From positions 612,856-676,855 of the forward strand of contig QKWP01000043.1 of the NCBI GenBank assembly GCA_003550325.1: 64,000 bases of DNA. The letters run 5' to 3'. A program made the position numbers and the translations under genes. This DNA comes from Gigaspora rosea. Lineage: Eukaryota > Glomeromycota > Glomeromycetes > Diversisporales > Gigasporaceae. The notes below the pieces were generated by a model. It made no database searches, was not told the DNA's origin, and saw nothing but the letters and a program-made list of their open reading frames with translations. Below are positions 1 through 10,700 of this stretch, piece by piece. Positions within the stretch are counted from its first letter, which is position 1; every line of letters starts with the position of its first letter.

Positions 1-110
1 AAAAGAAAATTTATTAAATTTATTAAGATAGTTGTTAAGATATTTATGCTTAAAATCAAGAAAACTTTTACTTAGAAAAAATTTGTCTCTTTTCTACTGA
101 CTCACCCCCA
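1..110. mobile_element. MITE, TA-flanked 'TATGGGGG' family, right part only
   Basis: The window opens inside this element. Positions 1-110 match the right half of the copy at 52117-52366, ending in the terminal motif CTCACCCCCA followed by TA. The left half lies outside the window. Other relatives sit at 50100-50257 and, more decayed, around 470-674. It is non-coding and Tc1/mariner-like by its TA flank. Confidence 0.6.
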
Positions 111-196
111 TATATACTGTATGTACTAAATTATATAACTCTAATAATTATTTAATAAATTATTTTTTGGTATTAAAGTATTCAAATTAGGACTAG

Positions 197-440
197 AATT
201 TTTTATTCAAGCTTAGAGTCATGGATACTATATGGGTATCTGATATTTGTTATATAGATAAGAGTACAACTAGCTATATACATTTCTGTTGCTATTCTAT
301 ACTAGCTATTATATCTACAATCCAACTATAGGATTGCCTATTTAAACCCTCTAATCTTTTGTTCTTCTGCTAATCCTTTTTGTTTTACCAGAACATTGGT
401 TTTAATTTTGGATTCTTAATTTATAAAGCCAATAAAAATG
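197..440 (-). mobile_element. SINE-like element, truncated 3' part (copy 3)
   Basis: This stretch aligns by eye with the 3' third of the elements at 50335-51044 (-) and 28080-28860 (+). Shared blocks include AGAGTACAACTAGC near 261, a CAACCCAACTA-like block near 320 and TATTTAAACCCTCT near 340. About 27 bp present in the 50335 copy are missing here, and the tRNA-like head is absent. It is an old 5'-truncated or decayed copy, non-coding. Confidence 0.6.
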
Positions 441-469
441 CACTATACAGTATCTTCTTTTTTAATAAA

Positions 470-674
470 ATTTTTTTTAATTTTAAACAAATATAATTTA
501 ATGAAAATTTAATCAAATTTGGTAAAAATTTTTTAATAAATTTTACAAGTTTTTAGAATTAATTTAAAAAATTGATTAAATTTGATCAATTTTTGGTTAA
601 ATTATTTCTGTTTAAAGTTTTAAAAAAATTTACATTAAAAAAATATGGTACATTTCTATTGACTTAACACCATA
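470..674. repeat. Degenerate relative of the 'TATGGGGG' MITE
   Basis: An AT-rich tract with inverted blocks such as AATCAAATTTGGT and AAATTTGATCAAT. It ends in GACTTAACACCATATA, which resembles the GACTCACCCCCATATA end of the element at position 1-110. Boundaries are uncertain, and nothing coding is visible between 441 and 886. Confidence 0.3.
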
Positions 675-886
675 TAATAAAATTTGTTAATAGTAAAACT
701 TGTTTTTAGTAATATTTTTATAATTATATTTAGCAAAATTATATATTTTAAAAGTTTGTATTTAAACATTCTTGGCCAAAAATAGAATAAACTCACTATG
801 TATTAAAAATAGCAAATAAAAAAAACACATATTCATAAATCCTAGAATATATTTAATATATTTGAATATATATTTATGAATATCTT

Positions 887-1114
887 TAATAATAATTGTC
901 GCAGATCATAATTTAAAATGAAATCTACATTCTAGACTTAACCTGCTAGCCTTCTAAAACCATTAATACTTGTTTATTATAGTTTTTTTTAAAACTAACC
1001 CTACCCTAAACCCCTAACCCTAAAAAATATACCCCAAAAAAATTTAGTTTTTGAGATTTTATACTATCATTTCATTTTAATCTGGATTTCATTATGATCT
1101 GTCACAATAATTAC
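887..1114. mobile_element. Inverted-repeat element with telomere-like interior
   Basis: Arms of about 35 bp face each other: AATAATTGTCGCAGATCATA at the left, and its near-complement TATGATCTGTCACAATAATT at the right. The interior (996-1025) holds CCCTAAACCCCTAACCCTAA, a telomere-like string. It is non-coding. I could not define a target duplication. Confidence 0.6.
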
Positions 1115-1129
1115 AGTATGAAAATCTAC

Positions 1130-1420
1130 GTATTATGAATATTTGTAATTATTTGTAATTATAATAATTAAAATTCATATTCGTAATAATTACAAATTTT
1201 CATAATAATTGTGAATCTTTGCAAATATTAATTCACAATAATTATGAATATTCGTAGTTACGAATTTGTATTCATTAATATTTATTATAATTACGAATTT
1301 GTACTTATCATTGTTATTAATAATTACGAATATTCATTCATAATTATATGATGATATATAATTACAACCTAATTTAACGATTTTGCTCCATAATTATTAT
1401 GAATATCCATAATTATATAA
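1130..1420. repeat. AT-rich degenerate tandem repeat (AATTACGAAT-like)
   Basis: Short degenerate units around AATTACGAAT, AATTATGAAT and AATATTCGTA recur about a dozen times in both orientations. This gives a simple-sequence-like tract that could fold on itself. There is no coding potential. Confidence 0.6.
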
Positions 1421-1499
1421 TATATAAAATAATAAAATGATCTAGACAGTGCCCTGCCCCTTGTGCCCCAATGTACTAATAACTAATTCTGTCTAAAGT

Positions 1500-1565
1500 T
1501 AGTACAAAATTGCGAGAGGATCATTTTTGTTATAGTAGAAGTGCAGCAGGGGTTATCCTAGTAAA
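1500..1565 (+). repeat. Module shared with 46090-46155
   Basis: The block ACAAAATTGCGAGAGGATCA, then T-rich sequence and GGGGTTATCCTAGTAA, also occurs inside the inverted-repeat element at 45994-46208. The two contexts are otherwise unlike. This suggests a dispersed element whose borders I cannot define here. Confidence 0.5.
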
Positions 1566-1612
1566 CTTTCGATATATAAAAATAGGGAGCACAAGCACTA
1601 TCTAGTCTAACC

Positions 1613-2018
1613 CAGGGCCGATTATTTTTTGCGGTGATAAATTGTTAATTCCGTCTGTGACAAATTCAAATTCTGCAAAATTTCCGTGCATTAAAATTCA
1701 TAATTTCTGTGTGAATTCTGCGTTAATATTTATAAATTCTGTGTTGGCTATATAGAATATTGAATATTCTGCAATCAATTTGTCGTTTTATTTAGGATAT
1801 CAAGCATTTCGCCCGACCACGCTTGTATTTCAGGTTTATTTATGGAACTTTTCAAAAGTTATATTTTAGAACCTTGTACCTATAAACAAAAAACTAAATA
1901 ATTTATAAATTCCTAATTTCTGCGACAATTCCGTGCTATTCTTAATACATTCCGTGTTTACAACCTAATTCCGTGATTTCTGTGGCATTCCGTGAAATGC
2001 AGAAAATCATCGGCCCTG
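1613..2018. mobile_element. hAT-type MITE, TIR CAGGGCCGAT
   Basis: The 406-bp element starts CAGGGCCGAT and ends ATCGGCCCTG. Its flanks are GTCTAACC (1605-1612) and GTCTAGGC (2019-2026), 6 of 8 identical, as expected for an aged 8-bp hAT duplication. Many copies of ATTCCGTG and TTCTGTG line both subterminal regions, like transposase-binding repeats of hAT elements. There is no transposase reading frame. Confidence 0.75.
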
Positions 2019-2026
2019 GTCTAGGC

Positions 2027-2548
2027 CTAAAATAATATATATATTTATGAATATACTGTATATATTTTTAATACAAACACTAACTTGAAGTTTATAATTA
2101 GTTGGCAAAATTTGTGAAAAAATTGCGAAATAGCATGTGAAGGATGATTTACAAAAAAAAATGGTATAATGAATTCAGAATTTTATTAAATATTTACTAA
2201 AAGCTGTTAGTTCACGGATTAATTTGAGAAATGGAATAAATATTATTACCTTACTGCAAGTTTATAGAAAAATTTGGTCACATTTTAATGATCATACGAA
2301 CAAGATACTGTATGTTTTCTGGATTTATTCTAATACAGTGATGGCAAATATGGACATGGGGCATTTATGGACTATGTCCATATTGTTCAAATCAAACGCA
2401 TAAACTAACACTTCAGAAATATTCCGAATAAAATGAGGCTAAAAATCAGGCGAATCTTCAAAATTTTAACAAAGATGTGGACATGAACACTATTTAGATT
2501 AATCCATGTCTAATTTGTCCAAATCCAATAAAATTTTCATTGGACGTA
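2027..2548. other. Intergenic, no feature recognised
   Basis: AT-rich sequence between two hAT-type elements. I see no sustained reading frame, RNA gene or clear repeat. Confidence 0.5.
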
Positions 2549-2556
2549 GTCCAAAT

Positions 2557-3485
2557 TAAAGTTGGGCACCGAAACCTTTTTTGCTAAATCTGAAAGTTTC
2601 GGGTTTCAGATTATAGCTTCCGAAACCTCATTCGAAACTCCGAAACCTCATCCGAAACTCTGAAACCTCATCCAAAACCCGAAACCTTATTCAAAACCCC
2701 GAAACTATTTAAATTAAATTTTTACAAAATATGGCATTGTAGACATGCTAACATGCTAGTACACAAATATTTGAGTGCCGCCAAGAGAAAATATATATTA
2801 CATATAGGTTATATTTAAGTTTGTTATATTATTTATTTATTAAATAATAAACCAATATTATAAATTATGGAAAAAATTTTGTGTAACAAACAATTTTTTA
2901 AAAAATTGCTAAAATTGCTTCTAACCTAAAATTTTGTCTAAACTACCTTTTTTTATGCAAAAAGAAAATTCCTTGCTAAATTTTACTATTAACCTTTACT
3001 CATTTATTTGATTTTGCATTGTAGATTATAGGTGATAATCATCTATGGTGATTATTAGTTATTTTCTAAATTATAATATATAAAATATAAAAAAATTACT
3101 AATCATAACTGGTAGTGACAATCACTAGAGTGCATATATCTTTAAAACATACTAAAGAAACAGGATTAGGTACTCTAAGTAAAAATGTTCAGAACACTCA
3201 AAAACCTTATAAAAACTAAAATTGGGATCTCTATAACTTCATCCTAACCCAAAAATCTCTAGGGTGGTGATAATCACCACTGGTTATTTCTAGTAATCTT
3301 CTATTATAAATTATATATCATAAAATTTTCAAAATTTTTAAATGTAGTTTCGAGGAGCTTCGGATTATAGTTTCGGAGTATCGGGTTTCGGGGTTTCAGA
3401 TTTTTTTGAAAATCCGAAACCAGTTTCGAATTATACCGAAACCGAAACTAGTTTCGGATAGGTTTCGTTTCGTTGCCCAACTCTA
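2557..3485. mobile_element. Non-autonomous hAT element, TIR TA(A/G)AGTTGGGCA
   Basis: This 929-bp element is bounded by a perfect 8-bp duplication, GTCCAAAT (2549-2556 and 3486-3493). The ends are TAAAGTTGGGCACCGAAACC and its imperfect complement finishing TGCCCAACTCTA. Both subterminal regions carry a dense array of CCGAAACCT / GGTTTCGG motifs, typical of hAT transposase-binding sites. The middle (about 3015-3295) holds smaller hairpins around GTGATAATCA and may be a nested insertion. There is no transposase frame. Confidence 0.88.
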
Positions 3486-3493
3486 GTCCAAAT

Positions 3494-4232
3494 GCCAACA
3501 CTATGATCGGGATTTTTCTAACAAAACGGGTTGGTGTACGGAATTGAACATGTGATCTTTTTTTTTATTCAAAAAAAACTAATCCGAAATTGGAAAAAGT
3601 CAGATTAGAGAAGCAAAACTTAATCATTAGAATTGCAGAATTGGAACATGTTTCAGAAGAAAATACTTACCCGTATAGTCGCGAAATAACGCACAAGGGT
3701 GTAATTTTTTCGAATTTTGGCCTAAATTAAGCTTAATTCGAGTTGAAATTCGAAAAAACGCCCCTGTCCAAACTAAGCTGAAAAACAAAACCAACTATTA
3801 TTAATATACAGGGAATAAAACTTCAAATCCGATTCATCTTTAAGTTATTCCGAATCACAAAAAACTTTGTCTTACTGTGAAACAAATAACCTTGTAACTA
3901 CTATGTTAGATGTAAAGAAAAAAAGATTTAATGATATGATAAGAGAGAGAAATGAGGAAAAAAACTTTGAGATTAAAAAAATTCTGTGTCAGGTTTGTCA
4001 ACATTGTGACGCAGGCTCCTAATCTGCAAATCAGATTTCAGTATTATTTTCAATCCAAAAACTGAATGCGACAGTTGCCACAGAATTTTTTGCAGAAATG
4101 GGGGTAGAGGTAAGTGCGTGACTTAGTCCTTGTAATTCTGATTTATGATTGGCCCGGGGCTGCTAACCAAAAATGTCAAGTAATAGATATTCTTAAATAA
4201 TTCATAAATAATAGAAAAGAATTTAAAATTGG
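3494..4232. other. Intergenic, no gene recognised
   Basis: A short palindrome near 3680-3770 (CGCGAAATAACGC, and TTCGAATTTTGG facing a similar block) resembles the interior of the MITE at 4235-4476. It may be a decayed fragment of it. Nothing else is supported. Confidence 0.4.
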
Positions 4233-4234
4233 TA

Positions 4235-4476
4235 CCGTAAAAACTCGAAATAACGGGATGGGCGTTATTTCGAATTGAATCCTTTAAAAATAACATGCTT
4301 AATTTTGAAATAACGCGCATGGGCATCCCGAAACGAGCGCACCTCTGATTTACAATATAGCAATATTCGGGATTGGAATTTTATATTTTTTCAAAATAAT
4401 GCGCATTGGCGTATTCGAAATAATGGGCTGGTGATCAAAATAACGCGCAAAAGTCCGTTATTTCAAGTTTTTACGG
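4235..4476. mobile_element. MITE with TA duplication, TIR CCGTAAAAACT
   Basis: The 242-bp element lies between TA dinucleotides (4233-4234 and 4477-4478). The left end CCGTAAAAACTCGAAATAAC mirrors the right end GTTATTTCAAGTTTTTACGG. GAAATAACGCGC-like motifs recur inside. A TA duplication with a short inverted terminus fits a Tc1/mariner-type non-autonomous element. Any short frames here are not genes. Confidence 0.8.
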
Positions 4477-4910
4477 TAAGGATATATTTCGAAGTACGTA
4501 TAAAAATCAAGTTTAAATATGTTGTATTTTAGCAAAGGTTAAATAGCGATAGCGATAGTGTTTAAATTTTTATTACACTTTCGAATTTTTTTTTTTATAT
4601 TTTATTTTTTCTTGAAATATTTTTCTCTTTGAAAAGCTTTGTTTTTCTTTGAATTTTTTTTTTCTTTGGAAAAAAAACTTTTGAAAAAAATTTTTTTTTT
4701 ATATTTTTGGTAGTAAATTTTAATAAAGAAATATCGCAAAAACCACGCAGATTCTATAGAAATCACAGAAATTGTAATCGCTCCGCAGAAAATCATCGTC
4801 TCTGCTCATTTTTCAAAAATTCGCGTAAAAAACCACTTTCGGTGCTACCAAAAAGGTTTCCTTGCGCATGTAGCTATCTTACCTTTAACCTTAGTCTAGA
4901 ATGCTAAATG

Positions 4911-5100
4911 TTTGAGATCAAGTACCCCAGTGGTCATCACATCACGCGAATTTATAAACGACGTTATTTGTTTACTTGCACTAACTAAATTGGCCTAAAC
5001 TATATCATCACCCAACCCTAACACTAATCCTAACTTAGGCTGAATGATTATTCGAGTGATGTGATGACCACAAATATATCATTGGGTACTTAATTTTCAA
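4911..5100. mobile_element. Inverted-repeat element with telomere-like loop
   Basis: Arms around AGTACCCCAGTGGTCATCAC (left) and GTGATGTGATGACCAC plus GGGTACTT (right) can pair. The right arm has about 10 extra bases. The loop contains CCCAACCCTAACACTAATCC (from about 5012), a telomere-like degenerate string. No target duplication was defined. Confidence 0.6.
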
Positions 5101-5357
5101 TCTTCCCAAAATTTTTATCTGTAAATCTGTGCTATACTGGTACAGAATTTTTTTATGCTAAGCAAAAAATATCTTGCTATTCTGGGAATCCTACGATTGA
5201 AATTTCCCAAAATACTGTATCCACTATGATTCATGACCAAAAACTGTTCAATCGGAATTTCTACGTTAAGAAGCTAAACTTCGAATTATTGGCACCTACG
5301 CTGAACTTCATCTGATCAGAACTTATTTGTTTGTTCTAAAGAAATATCACTATTCCG

Positions 5358-5617
5358 TTCATTACACCGACAATCACTTCATCGACAGCTTAGTTCACCG
5401 ACAATTAATTTATAGACAGATATTTTACCGACAGCTTATTTCACTGGTCATTGTCGTTAGGGTTAGGTTAGAATTAGAGTTAAGGTTAATGTAATTTATA
5501 AAAAAAAACTTGTCGATGAAATGAGCTGTTTGTGGGATAAACTTGTCGATGAATTTAATTATCGGTAAAATAATCTTGTCTGTAAGCTGTTGGCGAAGTG
5601 ATTGTTGGTGAAATGAC
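5358..5617. mobile_element. Inverted-repeat element, CCGACAGCTTA repeats, telomere-like loop
   Basis: The left arm CACCGACAATCACTTCATCG pairs with the right arm CGAAGTGATTGTTGGTG. Inside are several spaced copies of ACCGACAGCTTA or its complement. The interior at 5456-5476 reads GTTAGGGTTAGGTTAGAATT. It is non-coding; short frames across it are by-products. Confidence 0.6.
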
Positions 5618-5639
5618 ATGGATCCCTATCCAAGACGTA

Positions 5640-7153
5640 GATGCGCAAATTTCTGAACTCCCTTTAAGAAAAATATTAAACGAACCCAGATGAAATTATA
5701 GACACAGATTATTGTAAACTTTGCTTAATGCGGCAACGAAAATTAAACGAAATATATGCTACTAAAACATATGAAAATCGAACTAATGACAATAAGGACG
5801 CACTCAAGTACCTCTCTCAATGAATTCGATTAAGAATCTGATTGGCCAGTTTGATCAAGAGAGGTGATTGAGACCAATTTGGATGTAATGAAATCCAATC
5901 GTTTCCCGATATAGTTGATAAAAGCTAAAAAATATTTATAATGTCTGAAGTGGACAAATAATTTAAGTGAGAATGCTACAAAAAACAAATAATCAGATTC
6001 AAAAAATATTGTATATGGAGTTTAGAACCGATTTTATTTTTATGTTAAAACCAATTAAAATTCGATTTAACACAAAAAATAAAATAAAACCGTTTCAGAC
6101 TATATTTCCTGGTGATCTCTAATAATAAAAACGTTATTAAATTCACTAGCTTCAACATCTTAGGTCATACAATTTAATTTGTTTGGTTTTTACCCATCGG
6201 CCATTGAAATATACTGTATAAAAAATTTTTTAGAAGTTTCCAAAATTTGTCCTTATTTGAATTGTTGACCTTTTTAGGAATCAATTAATTATTATTAAAT
6301 AATAAAATAAAAAATAATAAATATTTGTTTTAAGGAAATGCATACTGTATATCGTTAGTCTCTTCGATAAAACACTCGATCCTAGAGTTGTCTACTGCTC
6401 AGTCCTGTTTATTTCTCTTGGTCTCAAACAGTGCTACATAAAGCATATTGATAATAATAAATATATGTATAATATGTAATAATTGGTACACATTATTACG
6501 TGATTAGTGGTTGAAATTAAAAAATTTCGAAAGCCTCTCAAAATTGCGGGCCGTGCGGGCCGACAAAAGTACAAGTTTTAGGTCCATGCAGGTCCCTGAT
6601 TCAAACCATTGTAATAACAACCGAATCAGTCGAAGAATCATTCGGTTAATTTTTATTAGGCGTCCCAAAATTTAATTATGCCTGGTCACAGAGTTTATGA
6701 TGTTCAAATTATACGTACCTAATGTTAGTCAAAATTGTTTTAAGCTGCTGTATTTAGAAATATTTCGATTTTTGATTCTAAATTAATGTCAAAAAGTCTA
6801 AAAAATTTAGAATCTAATTAAATAAATTATAAATATGTTTAGATTGAAATGTAATTTTAAATTAAACTAACTAGAAAATTTTGAACCATCTTAAAATAAG
6901 TTCTAACTCTATTTAATAGATAATTTTTAAATTATAAATAATTAAGATCCTCTTTAAAGCTAATATATATAAGCTAATTTTTATTTAGTTTACAGTATAA
7001 ACAGAAAATCCAGAGATGAAATGTTGTACAAATTGTAGTTATATAAGAATTCTAACAATAACATAAAAATTATATATTAACATAAAAATATTTTTGTATA
7101 GCTATTAATTTTTTGTATATATATGATATTTTAAAATAAAAAAAAAAAATCTA
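5640..7153. other. Intergenic, AT-rich, no gene
   Basis: No convincing coding sequence. A palindrome at about 6015-6105 (ACCGATTTTATTTTTATG against AAAAATAAAATAAAACCGTT) may be a very small degraded inverted-repeat element. Otherwise the 1.5 kb holds AT-rich sequence with no recognisable element. Confidence 0.4.
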
Positions 7154-7156
7154 TAA

Positions 7157-7293
7157 GGGTAGTGACAAATATTACCTCTACCCCCTCCCCCACGTAAGTT
7201 AAATTTGATTGGCTGTTATAAATTTATATATATAACGTAAGACAATCAGTGACCCCCCTCCCCCAGGATATTACGTAATATTTGTCACTACCC
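7157..7293. mobile_element. Harbinger-like MITE, family 1 (copy 1)
   Basis: The 137-bp element is flanked by TAA on both sides (7154-7156, 7294-7296). The termini GGGTAGTGACAAATATTA and TAATATTTGTCACTACCC are perfect complements. The 3-bp TWA duplication and G-rich TIR suggest PIF/Harbinger. C-rich runs (CCCCCTCCCCC) and an AAATTTGATTGGCT block recur in sister copies at 47786, 51226, 51599, 53202 and 55724. Confidence 0.85.
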
Positions 7294-7739
7294 TAATTGT
7301 AATTTAATATATATTTTTATACAGTATAAATATTATATATCTGATATTGACAGAAAATTTTATATTATCAAAAAAATACAATTTAATTAACTAAATATTA
7401 TTTAACCAACTTGATTAATATTGACCTTTTTGATACTGTATATAATATTATTATAAAAATTTTATTTTTAACAAATATATTTATGGATTTTGATAAATTT
7501 ATTTATATATTTAAAATCAAATTTAAATATAAATAGTTAGTACCGTAAATGTGCGTATACAAGATAGTAAACCACCATGAATTAGACCCGGTGCGAACCA
7601 CGAAATCTTTATTAATAAATGCGATTTTTTTTCAAATAACTAGACTGCCTATTATAAGTACAAAGTGTGTATGCGCTTTAAATTTTACTACCCGGTTCTA
7701 CTAAGTGATTTAAAAATTGGTGGAATGTAACAGATCCCG

Positions 7740-7827
7740 TGTGATATCGGGTTCCAATATTCAACCTCTGCTTTTGAAGGATACCAAATCAAAAGCGGAG
7801 GTTGAATATTGGAACATCGATATCACA
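7740..7827. repeat. Near-perfect hairpin, ~37-bp stem
   Basis: The left arm runs TGTGATATCGGGTTCCAATA then TTCAACCTCTGCTTTTGA. The right arm is its near-complete complement, ending ATCGATATCACA. The loop is about 11 bp. This is the most compact high-identity hairpin in the window. It may be a minimal MITE or a small-RNA precursor; sequence alone cannot tell. Confidence 0.8.
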
Positions 7828-8089
7828 GGTCGCGATGATTAATTTTTTTTCGGGATTTGACTTTTGGGATTTTGACACAAACTCCTATAGGGGTTCATAG
7901 TGATTATGACTATCCTTATTTTTAGGCTTAACGCGCAATATATCAGTTTAAATTTTGGAGTTAGATTTTAAATATTTTTATTTAGAATCTTTAATTAGAC
8001 AATAAATGCTATTGGTTATTTAATATTGCCATATAATATTTGTTGTATCAAATATTTAGATATTTAGTCATATATTTATTTTATTTATT

Positions 8090-8237
8090 AAAACGCATCT
8101 ATGGTGTTTTGTCACCTATGTAACATTATCTCAAAAATTAGTTAGATGAATAATTTGAGGTAAAAATTTTATATAAAGCTTATAAAAATTGAGAAAAACA
8201 GAACTAATAGGTGCAAAATTCCATAGGCACGTTTTAT
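8090..8237. mobile_element. Small inverted-repeat element
   Basis: The ends AAAACGCATCTATGGTGTTT and AATTCCATAGGCACGTTTT are imperfect complements, with TCACCTATG / TAGGTGCAAA blocks following. Only about 150 bp long and non-coding. It lies just outside the larger element at 8249-9472. Confidence 0.5.
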
Positions 8238-8248
8238 AATGAATACAT

Positions 8249-9472
8249 GGGGTGATTGAGAAGTTTTGCAATTAGATCAATATCTTAATCATTTTCAAAT
8301 ATATTATTTTAAAATTAATATGTATAAATATAGTAGCTATGATAATTCTATAAAAAAATTTTTTAGCTGTTTTTATCAAACAGTTTTTAAATATAAAATT
8401 TAATTATATATATAAAGACTTTTATAAATTTTTTATATATAAAAATTAGTTTAAAAATATTAAAAAAATAAAAATTTTAAACCAATTTCTTTGAAAATTT
8501 AAATAATAATAATTTCAATTATATAGTCTTTAAATATATAATTTATTTTTAAGTTAAAATGTTAAAATTTAAAAAATTTTAGATTTAAAAATTTTTTTAT
8601 TTTGCAAAGCTATATATATTTTAAATTTTAGTATTTTATAAATTTTATAAAAAATAATAATTTTTTTTTAATAATCATTTTTTACAACTATTATATTTTT
8701 AAATAAAATTATTAAATTTTATTTAAAATTAAAAATTAAAATTTTCTTATAATAATAGTAATCAAATTAGTAAATAAATTACTATATATAGTAAGATATA
8801 TATAGATTTTTAACATATATTAAAAAATTTTAAATAATTTTAAAAAAAAATTTTATTTATATAAATTTTAATTATATAAGGCCACACAGATTTAATTTAT
8901 TGTTTCTCGTAACATGAAGCTTTTTAAATAGACCCGGCCGGCCGGCTTTTTTTTTAAATATAACAATTTGTAAAATTTTATTTACAACTGTTATCATAAA
9001 TTCTGGGACAACTGAAAATTTCTGATGACCGGATTCGAAAATTACCGAGTTAGAATCAATAGGTAACCGGTTTCGGCCAACTCAGAAACTTATGAGAACA
9101 GCTGTAAAACTCACCCGGTTGTTACAGCTGTTTTCATAAATTGCCGATGATCGAATCGATAAGTTACCGAGTCGGAGTCATTAAGTAACTGACTTCGGCC
9201 GAACTCAGAAACTTATCGATTCGGTCATCGACAATTTTTCAGTTGTTCCAAAACAGCTGTAAAACATATAAAAAATTTTTTATGACTTTTCAAAATTTGA
9301 CCCGGCCGGGTTACGGGAACCAATTAATTAACTTTGCATCGCCTAAATACAGATTATTATTTTAAATATATAAATTTTTTTATTATATAAAAATTTATTA
9401 ATAAATCAATTTAATTTAAAATTTTATTAAGATATTTGATCTAAGTTAGTTCAAAACTTTTCAATCACCCCA
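8249..9472. mobile_element. 1.2-kb inverted-repeat element, TIR GGGGTGATTGA
   Basis: The left terminus GGGGTGATTGAGAAGTTTTG and right terminus CAAAACTTTTCAATCACCCC are nearly complementary. Similarity runs about 40 bp inward to ATCTTAAT / ATTAAGAT. The interior is extremely AT-rich and is interrupted by the Harbinger-like element at 8880-9343. Flanking 8-mers are only weakly similar (GAATACAT / ACGTACAC), so the superfamily is open. There is no reading frame. Confidence 0.65.
8880..9343. mobile_element. Harbinger-like element, family 2 (GGCC-A TIR)
   Basis: The 464-bp element is flanked by TAA (8877-8879 and 9344-9346). The left end GGCCACACAGATTTAATT mirrors the right end AATTAACTTTGCATCGCC. 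Inside, two related blocks of about 130 bp (from about 8998 and 9134) carry TTACCGAGT(C/T)(G/A)GA and TTCGGCC motifs. GACCCGGCCGG occurs near both ends. It is nested in the element at 8249-9472. Sister copies are at 24093, 30366 and 30489. Confidence 0.75.
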
Positions 9473-9709
9473 CGTACACGTATTTAATTAAATCGTGTAA
9501 ATTTTGTTCATTTTTATATTTTATCTTGTAAATCTTTTTACTTAATTAATAAAAAAAAGTTTTCTATGTAGTAACTTATCGATTCGATTTCGAAAAATTT
9601 ATCAGGCATTACTTTTGCCGGTGACTGTATGTACATATTTTATTGTCTTTCGTATTTAGAGATTATATTATCAGATCTATACACGTACATACGTAAGTAC
9701 AGAGCAGAA

Positions 9710-9970
9710 GTCTTTTTCGATTTTTAACAATTGCCCTACCTTATATAAGTGCGTTTGGAGTGCGTCAAGTGTAGCCCAGGTTTTGCATAAGGAGAGCATC
9801 TTCCTGCGTTACGAATACAACGTAAATTTCTAATTATTGGAAATTTTACTTTGTATTCGCAACGCAGGAAGTTGCTCTCCTTATGCAAACCCGAGCTACA
9901 CTTGACGCACTCCCAACGCACTCTCGACGCACTAAACAAGGTAGGGCAGCTTTTAAAAATCGAAAAAGAC
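9710..9970. mobile_element. Long foldback palindrome (~261 bp, almost no loop)
   Basis: Nearly the whole element is two arms. GTCTTTTTCGATTTTTAA (from 9710) faces TTAAAAATCGAAAAAGAC (to 9970). Further in, GCATAAGGAGAGCA pairs with TGCTCTCCTTATGC, and CTTCCTGCGTT pairs with AACGCAGGAAG. Arms differ at scattered positions and by a small duplication of GTGCGT-type units in the right arm. There is no genuine gene; frames across it are reflections of one another. Confidence 0.85.
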
Positions 9971-10084
9971 CTCAGATTATGTACAGTACATATTCAATAA
10001 CGTCTATATATGTATATAAATATTAAATATAAATAGAATTTAATATTTTTGCGCATGTGCGCTGTAGCGCACCTCATATGATTT

Positions 10085-10298
10085 GGTGTAACGTGAAATC
10101 AAACCAACCAAAATAAACCCTTTTTTTTTGTTAGTTAGGGTTAGGGTGAGGTTAGAATAGTTTGTAGGCGAGAAAGTAAAATTTTTTTTGCAAGGAATTT
10201 TTTTTGTTAGAGCACGAAGAGTGGTTTCATAAACAAAATTATGAGCCACAGGCGATTTTTTAAAAGATCGCTATTTTTTCTCGATTTCACGTTACACC
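10085..10298. mobile_element. Inverted-repeat element, GGTGTAACGTGAAA family
   Basis: The left end GGTGTAACGTGAAATC pairs with the right end GATTTCACGTTACACC. The loop contains TTAGTTAGGGTTAGGGTGAG (10126-10145), telomere-like. Interior motifs (TAGTTTCATA-like, GCGATTTTTTAAAA, GTTACACCTGATCC) recur at 35105-35307 and, reversed, at 35515-35700. Non-coding. Confidence 0.7.
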
Positions 10299-10700
10299 TG
10301 ATCCTACGATCTGATTGGTTTATCAGATGGATGCGTTACAACGCATATGCGCTAAATTACATAAACCATATAAATATATATATATATATATATATTAATT
10401 AAATATAAATATATATACAGTATATATACAGATTAGGCGCAGGGAATTATTACGTAAATATGCATAAAGTTGCATGCTGCTATCGTTTGCTACAGAAAAA
10501 TATAAAAGGAAATAAGTTCGAGATGGGGCTTTAATAATCATTGTCAATTTTCAAATCTGGCTGTGTTATTAGATTGGGCGTTTAGAGTAATAGTAATAAT
10601 ACTTATATGTGCATATAAAGAATATATTTGATTTGTGTATATATATATATGATATATCTATATATATACAGTATTTCAAAAATAACAGCAGCTAACCACA

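Noticed and set aside
996-1025. True telomere end
   Set aside because: Only about 30 bp of degenerate CCCTAA, internal to an inverted-repeat element, with sequence continuing on both sides.
10620-10700. TATA box of the S41 gene
   Set aside because: TATATA strings are everywhere in this AT-rich window, so none can be singled out.
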